From Streptomyces sp. yr375 (GTDB taxonomy: Bacteria; Actinomycetota; Actinomycetes; Streptomycetales; Streptomycetaceae), in assembly GCF_900110755.1 (NCBI RefSeq), contig NZ_FOFF01000041.1, positions 1-64,000 of the forward strand: a DNA stretch of 64,000 bases, written 5' to 3'. Within the stretch, counting starts at the first letter, position 1; every line of letters starts with the position of its first letter. Below are positions 59,663 to 64,000 of the stretch, piece by piece. A program made the translations under genes and the position numbers. The notes under the pieces were generated by a model. That model was not told where the DNA came from and did no database searches. It was given only the letters and a program-made list of their open reading frames with translations.

Positions 59663-60955
59663 TCAGAAATCCCCGGCTTTTTGTTGCCTGTGTGAGCGGA
59701 GTTCCTCGGCGCGCAGGGCCAGGATGAGGTCCAGGCGGGCGCCAGGGTCGTGGAGCGCGTCGCCGAACAGTTTCTCCAACTGGCGCAGGCGATAACGGAC
59801 CGTCTGCGGGTGGACGTGCAACCGGGTGGCGACGTCCGGCACGTTGCTGCCGGCGAGCAGCCAGGCCAGCAGCGTCTCGGCGAGCCGGGGGCGCTGACCC
59901 TCGGACACCGTGTCGAGCGGCGCGAGGGCCCGCGCCGCCAACTGGGCGAGCAGCGGCTCGTCGCCGTGCAGCAGCAGGGTCGACAGATGGTCGGCGCAGC
60001 GCACCACGCCCTGCCGGGGCAGTACGCCACGGCCCATCAGCCCCAGCGCCCGGGTGGCGCAGTGCAGCGACTGCGCGGCCTCGACGAGCGGGACCGTCGG
60101 GCCGATCGCCGCCGGACGCCCGCGCAGCGCGGCGGCGAACGCCCGCCCGCCGAAATGGCCCGAGCCGTCCGGGTCGGGCACCAGCATCCGGGGCGGCCGG
60201 GACTCCATGTCCACCAGCGCCCCGCCCGCGCCGAGCGGCAGCTCCCCCTCCCGTGTTCCTTCCCGCGCCCCTTCCCGTTCCTCGTCCCGCTGTTCCGTGG
60301 CGGACGCGAGGGCGACGACCGCGACGTGCCGGGGCACCGGCCACCGGGCGGCGTGCGCCAGGTCCTGCACGGCGTCCAGGGACACCGGGCCCTCGCCCAG
60401 CAGCAGGTCGAGCAGCCGTCTGCGGCGGCGTTCCAGCTCGTCCGCGCTGTGCGGGCGGGCCTCCGCGTAGCCGGCGGCCGCCGCTTCGGCCACCTCGTGG
60501 ACGGTCCGGAACGCCAGCTCGCCCAGAGCCGACACGACCGTGGAGTCCAGCCCGAGTTCCTCCGCCGTACGGCCCAGCAGCCGCCAGGCGTGCAGCCCTC
60601 CGACGCGCAGCGCGGACTGCAACGTGTCCAGGCTGCGGCCGTCCAGGGCCGCGCTGCGGCCGAGTTCGTAGTACGTCGCCGCGATCGCGTCCCCCGGACC
60701 GCGCGGGTCGGCGATGTGGTCGACGAAGAGGGTGAGGGCCTGCACGACCCCGCCTCTGAGCTGCCTGTGCTCCGTCCCGTCGGCCGGCCGCGCGTACTCC
60801 GGGACCTGACTGCGCACCTCCGCCTCCACCTCGTCGGCGACGGCCTCGAGTTGGGCGCGCAGCAGCTTCGCCAGGTCGGGCGGGACCGGGGAGGCGTCGG
60901 GGCCCTCCGGTGGACCGTGTGGGGTGGGGGAGGCCACGGCGGACCCTGCTTTCAT
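59663..60955 (-). CDS. PucR/CdaR-type transcriptional regulator
   Basis: A 430-residue regulator. The N-terminal half is helical (DLAKLLRAQLEAVADEVEAEVRSQVPEYA through LGELAFRTVHEVAEAAAAGYAEA). The C-terminal HTH_30 is RLAETLLAWLLAGSNVPDVATRLHVHPQTVRYRLRQLEKLFGDALHDPGARLDLILALRAEEL. An Arg/Glu-rich low-complexity loop (DEEREGAREGTREGELP) lies mid-protein. It shares the C-terminal helix-turn-helix with the PucR gene at 14958 but lacks that N-terminal domain. ATG 60955 is used; sequence upstream in frame is a repeat tract. It is 97 bases from the cutinase gene, a possible target. Confidence 0.87.
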   Translation of the reverse strand: MKAGSAVASPTPHGPPEGPDASPVPPDLAKLLRAQLEAVADEVEAEVRSQVPEYARPADGTEHRQLRGGVVQALTLFVDHIADPRGPGDAIAATYYELGRSAALDGRSLDTLQSALRVGGLHAWRLLGRTAEELGLDSTVVSALGELAFRTVHEVAEAAAAGYAEARPHSADELERRRRRLLDLLLGEGPVSLDAVQDLAHAARWPVPRHVAVVALASATEQRDEEREGAREGTREGELPLGAGGALVDMESRPPRMLVPDPDGSGHFGGRAFAAALRGRPAAIGPTVPLVEAAQSLHCATRALGLMGRGVLPRQGVVRCADHLSTLLLHGDEPLLAQLAARALAPLDTVSEGQRPRLAETLLAWLLAGSNVPDVATRLHVHPQTVRYRLRQLEKLFGDALHDPGARLDLILALRAEELRSHRQQKAGDF

Positions 60956-61035
60956 CCGGAAGCGGCTCACCCGTGGGCCGTTGACCGTGGGGCGAGGGGA
61001 CAGTCCCGTGTTTGACGGACGTCCCCTGCGCTCCG

Positions 61036-61080
61036 TTCCGTGCCCCGACGTTCCGTGTCCCGGTGTGCCGTGCCCCGACG
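61036..61080 (+). repeat. Three 15-bp tandem repeats
   Basis: TTCCGTGCCCCGACG, TTCCGTGTCCCGGTG and TGCCGTGCCCCGACG in exact 15-base register, between the regulator and the esterase genes. Confidence 0.85.
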
Positions 61081-61089
61081 GTGTCGGCG

Positions 61090-62082
61090 TCACTCCGGGA
61101 CCCCCAGGGCACGGGCGAGCATCGGCCACGACGCGGTGAACTCCTGCTTCCAGTATGTCCAGTTGTGTCCTCCTCCCGCGTAGTAGTGGGTGGTGACGGG
61201 GACGCGGAGCAGCGCGAGCGTGTCGGTGAACGCGTGGGCGGAGGGCCACAGGGCGCTCTCCAGCACCCCGGGCAGCCAGTCACCGCTGCCGCCGCTGCCG
61301 CCGCCGGAGACACCGCTGCCGCTGGAGACGTACAGGCCGGTGCCGCGCAGCCCCGCGGCCCGGGTGCGCGGGTTGAAGTCGCGCCAGGTGAGGAGGTTCA
61401 GCACCGGGTTGCCCCAGAGGGACGGCGGCCGCAGGTTCTCGCGGGCGACGATGGCGTCCACGATCGGCGGTACGCCCGGTGCCATGGTGTCCAGGACGCC
61501 GCTGTAGGAGGCGGCCGCGGCGTACGTCCCCGGGTGCCGTGCCGCGTGCGCCATCGCGCCGTAGCCGCCGGTGGAGACTCCGGCGACGGCCCGCACACCG
61601 GAGGCCCGGTACTGCCGGGCGAGCAGCGCCGGGACCTCCTGGACCTGGAAGGTCTCGTAGTCGGGGCCGGCGCGCCAGGCGGTGGGGATGCCGGTGGGGC
61701 CCGCGTCCGGGATCGCCACGATCAGCTCCCGGCCCTCGGTGAAGGCCTCGATGTCCGTCTCGCGGGTCCAGGAGGTGTAGTCGTCGTGGGCGCCGTGCAG
61801 CAGATACAGGACGGGATAGGTCCGCGCGGCCTCGCTGTCGAAGCCCGACGGCAGGATCAGCCGTACCGGGGCGCTGCGGCCGAGGGCCGGGGACGACACG
61901 GTGACGTCCAGCGTGCGCGGCCCGAGCCGGGCGACGGCATCGGCTGTGGCGGCCTTGGACGGGGCGGCCTCGGCGGCCTCGGCTGCCGTTGCGGATCTGG
62001 CGCCTAACAGCGCGGTCAGGCCGACGGCCGTCGCGGCTTTGGCGGCGGTGCGGCGGGACACTCCGTTGGTGGGGTGGGACAT
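61090..62082 (-). CDS. Tat-exported esterase of the antigen-85/esterase D type
   Basis: A 330-residue exported hydrolase. The N-terminus SRRTAAKAATAVGLTALLGARSATAA is a twin-arginine signal. The domain shows YPVLYLLHGAHDDYTSWTRETDIEAF, IVAIPDAGPTG, and the nucleophile motif VAGVSTGGYGAMAHAARHPG, with His in GGGHNWTYWKQEF near the end, which matches the alpha/beta-hydrolase group of mycolyltransferases and S-formylglutathione hydrolases. A Gly/Ser loop (GSGVSGGGSGGSG) is inserted before the Asp region. It ends 21 bases after the PKS stop on the same strand and may be cotranscribed. Confidence 0.88.
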   Translation of the reverse strand: MSHPTNGVSRRTAAKAATAVGLTALLGARSATAAEAAEAAPSKAATADAVARLGPRTLDVTVSSPALGRSAPVRLILPSGFDSEAARTYPVLYLLHGAHDDYTSWTRETDIEAFTEGRELIVAIPDAGPTGIPTAWRAGPDYETFQVQEVPALLARQYRASGVRAVAGVSTGGYGAMAHAARHPGTYAAAASYSGVLDTMAPGVPPIVDAIVARENLRPPSLWGNPVLNLLTWRDFNPRTRAAGLRGTGLYVSSGSGVSGGGSGGSGDWLPGVLESALWPSAHAFTDTLALLRVPVTTHYYAGGGHNWTYWKQEFTASWPMLARALGVPE

Positions 62083-62103
62083 GGCGACTCCTCGTCGTCC
62101 GGG

Positions 62104-64000
62104 TCAGCGGCTGTGCTCGGCGAGCGCCTGCCGCAGATGGGCGGCGATCTCGTCGACGTGCGGCGGGTCGAGCAGCGACAGATGGTGTCCGGCGACCGGT
62201 ACGACCGTCAGGCGCGGGCACACCTCGTCCCAGCCCAGCGTCTCGTCGTCCCGCTGGTAGGCGGGGTCGGACACGGTGTGCGGCGCGGGCTCGGCGGCCC
62301 GGTACAGGACCACCCGCCCGTCGTAGGTCCCCGGGCGATGGGCCTCGCCGATCCTGAGGTCCAGGTAGGACGCGCGCTGGTGTTCCAGCGCGGCGGCGGG
62401 CACGTCGGCGGCCTCGCGCAGGGCCCGCAGCACGGCGTCGATCCGCTCGCCGTCGTCCGCCGTCGCGACGAGCTCGTCGTAGGGCAGCTCCAGCCGGACC
62501 CCGTAGGCGTCGGCGACGTGCTGGGCGAAGCCCGTGAAGTGGGCGCGGATCCGGTCGGCCGCGCTCACGCCGGGCAGCGGGAGCGGACGTACGGAGTCCA
62601 GGAGCACGACCAGCTCCACGTCCCGTCCGGCTGCGGCGAGTTGCCGTGCGGTCTCCTGGGCGACGAAGCCGCCGAAGGACCAACCGCCCAGCAGGCAGGG
62701 CCCGTCGGGGTGGACGGCGGCGATCGTCTCGGCGTAGCGGCGCGCTTTCCCGGTCACCGTACGGGCCTCGTCGATCCGCTCCAGCCCGAACACCGGCCGG
62801 TCGCCCCCGAGTCGGTCGACGAGCGCCCCGTAGACGCCGGTCGTGCCACCGGCGGCGTGCAGGAGGAAGAGCGGGGCCCGTGCGCCGGTGGTGGCGTGCA
62901 GGGTCCGTAGCGGGGAGTCCGGCGGCGGGGAGTTCAACTCCCGCTCATGGAGCGCCCGTTGGAGGTACTCGGCCGCGCTCTCGACGGTGCCGGCGCTCAG
63001 CAGGGTGCGGAGGGGCAGTTCGATCCCGAACTCTTGCTCGACGGCGGTGCGGATGCGGACGGCCAGCAGGGAGTCCAGGCCGAGATCGGTCAGGGCGGTG
63101 GCGGGGGTGACGCGGGCCGCCGGATGGCCGGTCACGGCGGCGATGTGGAGGCGCAGCCGGGTGGTGAGGGAGAGGTCCTCGTCCGGTGCCTCCGGCACGT
63201 GAACGGCCGGAACGGGTACGGCTGTCGGGCGCCGGTCCGTCCACCAGTGGCGTACGTGCCGCCAGCGCGGTGCGGGCAGGTCGATGACCTGGCCGGGCGG
63301 GGGCGGCAGGTGTCCGCCGGCCGTGTACAGGGCTCCCACCCGCGTGCGGAACGCCGCCGAGTCGTCGGCGTCGTGGCGCAGCGTGCCGAGTGCGACCGCG
63401 CCGGGCGCGGTGTCGGTGACGGCCCGGGTGAGGACCGGATGGGGCGAGATCTCGACGAAGACGGTGTGGCCGTCGGCCGCGGCGGCGGCGACGGCCCGGT
63501 CCAGGCGCACGGGACGGCGCAGGTTCGCGGCCCAGTGCGCGGCGTCGAACACCCCGTCGCCGCGCGGGTCGTCCAGGACGGTCGAGTACACCGGGACGTC
63601 CGGCCGGCCGCCCCGGACGTCGGCCAGGGCACTGGTCAACTCCGGGAGTAGCGGGTCGACTTGGGGGGAGTGTCCGGCGCCGACGACCCGCATGAGGCGG
63701 GCGGCCCGGCCCCGCAGCTCCAGCCCGTGCACCAGCCGGGACACCGCCGCCTCCGTCCCGGTGACGACCTTCTGGCCGGGCGAGGAGTGCACGGCGACAT
63801 GCACCCCGGGGAACTCCCCTTCCAGGGTGTCGAGTTCGTCGTCCTCGAGGTCGACGACTGCCATCGCGCCGCCCCGCAGCCCGCTCAGCAGCCGGGCCCG
63901 CACGGCGATGACCCGGGCCGCGTCCGACACGTCCAGCGCGCCCGCGCACACCGCGGCGGCCACCTCGCCCACCGAGTGGCCGATGACGGCGGCGGGCTCG
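62104..64000 (-). CDS. Type I polyketide synthase, C-terminal AT-ACP-TE part (partial)
   Basis: This is the end of a multidomain synthase whose N-terminus lies beyond the window. The frame is open to the right edge. At the edge is the acyltransferase nucleophile motif GHSVGEVAAAV, then VVGAGHSPQVDPLLPEL and VEISPHPVLTRAV of the AT. An acyl-carrier protein follows with TDLGLDSLLAVRIRTAVE, whose Ser takes phosphopantetheine. The C-terminal thioesterase has PLFLLHAAGGTTGVYGAL, the nucleophile GGWSFGGFVAQE, and the His in VVPVAGHHLSLLDPPHV. An AT-ACP-TE terminus resembles single-module synthases that release their product by hydrolysis or transfer. The product cannot be inferred. Confidence 0.93.
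   Translation of the reverse strand, partial: EPAAVIGHSVGEVAAAVCAGALDVSDAARVIAVRARLLSGLRGGAMAVVDLEDDELDTLEGEFPGVHVAVHSSPGQKVVTGTEAAVSRLVHGLELRGRAARLMRVVGAGHSPQVDPLLPELTSALADVRGGRPDVPVYSTVLDDPRGDGVFDAAHWAANLRRPVRLDRAVAAAAADGHTVFVEISPHPVLTRAVTDTAPGAVALGTLRHDADDSAAFRTRVGALYTAGGHLPPPPGQVIDLPAPRWRHVRHWWTDRRPTAVPVPAVHVPEAPDEDLSLTTRLRLHIAAVTGHPAARVTPATALTDLGLDSLLAVRIRTAVEQEFGIELPLRTLLSAGTVESAAEYLQRALHERELNSPPPDSPLRTLHATTGARAPLFLLHAAGGTTGVYGALVDRLGGDRPVFGLERIDEARTVTGKARRYAETIAAVHPDGPCLLGGWSFGGFVAQETARQLAAAGRDVELVVLLDSVRPLPLPGVSAADRIRAHFTGFAQHVADAYGVRLELPYDELVATADDGERIDAVLRALREAADVPAAALEHQRASYLDLRIGEAHRPGTYDGRVVLYRAAEPAPHTVSDPAYQRDDETLGWDEVCPRLTVVPVAGHHLSLLDPPHVDEIAAHLRQALAEHSR

Noticed and set aside
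62104..63972. A separate gene starting at the GTG in GHSVGEVA of the synthase
   Set aside because: The frame is open to the window edge and upstream codons complete the acyltransferase GHSVGE motif, so this is the inside of a longer gene.

Overview
The window is high-GC DNA with almost exclusively G/C at codon third positions and frequent GTG/TTG starts. It carries the tail of an rRNA operon of actinobacterial type and gene families typical of Streptomyces: SepF-like protein, lone conservon-type GTPase, DUF5685, streptogrisin protease, an Rpf/LysM wall hydrolase, an iron-box Fec operon and type I PKS. I infer a Streptomyces chromosome. The run from about 2.7 to 42 kb looks like conserved core; 43 to 64 kb is more accessory (transport, secreted hydrolases, flavoenzymes, polyketide synthase).

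Layout. 0-0.6 kb: 23S 3' end, 5S and a terminator. 0.67-8.6 kb: a protein with a long Arg/Asp/Gly repeat tract and a TPR-like tail, DUF1015, a HAD phosphatase, an iron-box-controlled FecCD-FecCD-ATPase operon without a binding protein, and an SCP2 protein. 8.6-16.6 kb: TlyA, NAD kinase, RecN, an MraY/WecA-like membrane protein whose gene tail is scrambled by a 104-bp tandem duplication, a GT4 glycosyltransferase and a PucR regulator. 16.7-26.5 kb: a BBE-type FAD oxidase, GH15 glucosidase/trehalase, CTP synthase, a Nudix hydrolase, a NACHT/STAND-like ATPase with TPRs, and alanine dehydrogenase.

26.9-31.5 kb is one tightly overlapping segregation operon: orphan ParA, a ribbon-helix-helix-like partner, ScpA, ScpB and a pseudouridine synthase. 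31.5-33.4 kb is a self-contained ADP-ribose/NAD module, an NrtR-type Nudix regulator plus ADP-ribosylglycohydrolase behind a 41-bp near-perfect palindrome. 33.4-35.1 kb (minus) is a membrane redox unit: secreted anchored protein, multi-helix DUF6529-like protein, Rieske lipoprotein. 35.3-39.9 kb: chorismate mutase, prephenate dehydrogenase, cytidylate kinase, acyltransferase and Der GTPase, chained by 4-base stop/start overlaps.

40-43 kb holds two conserved proteins of unknown role and an Rpf/LysM wall hydrolase with a Crp-like site, a promoter and a highly structured leader of about 180 nt that has two mutually exclusive helices, a candidate cis-regulatory RNA. Then come an I78 inhibitor, PAP2 phosphatase, PIG-V-like mannosyltransferase, DHA2 transporter, a 400-bp G/T-skewed low-complexity region, acyl-CoA dehydrogenase, SepF-like protein, a DUF5685 protein with a 14-cysteine tail, and a lone CvnD-like GTPase. 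52.3-55.5 kb is a flavin-enzyme pair diverging from an orphan 23-residue leader peptide that is followed at once by a terminator, with repeated palindromes between them. 56-64 kb: secreted protease, alpha/beta hydrolase, cutinase, CdaR/PucR regulator, Tat-exported esterase, and the AT-ACP-TE end of a type I PKS cut by the window edge.

Limits: starts were chosen from ribosome-binding sites, overlaps and family lengths. Functions rest on motif recognition by eye; no searches or folding programs were run.
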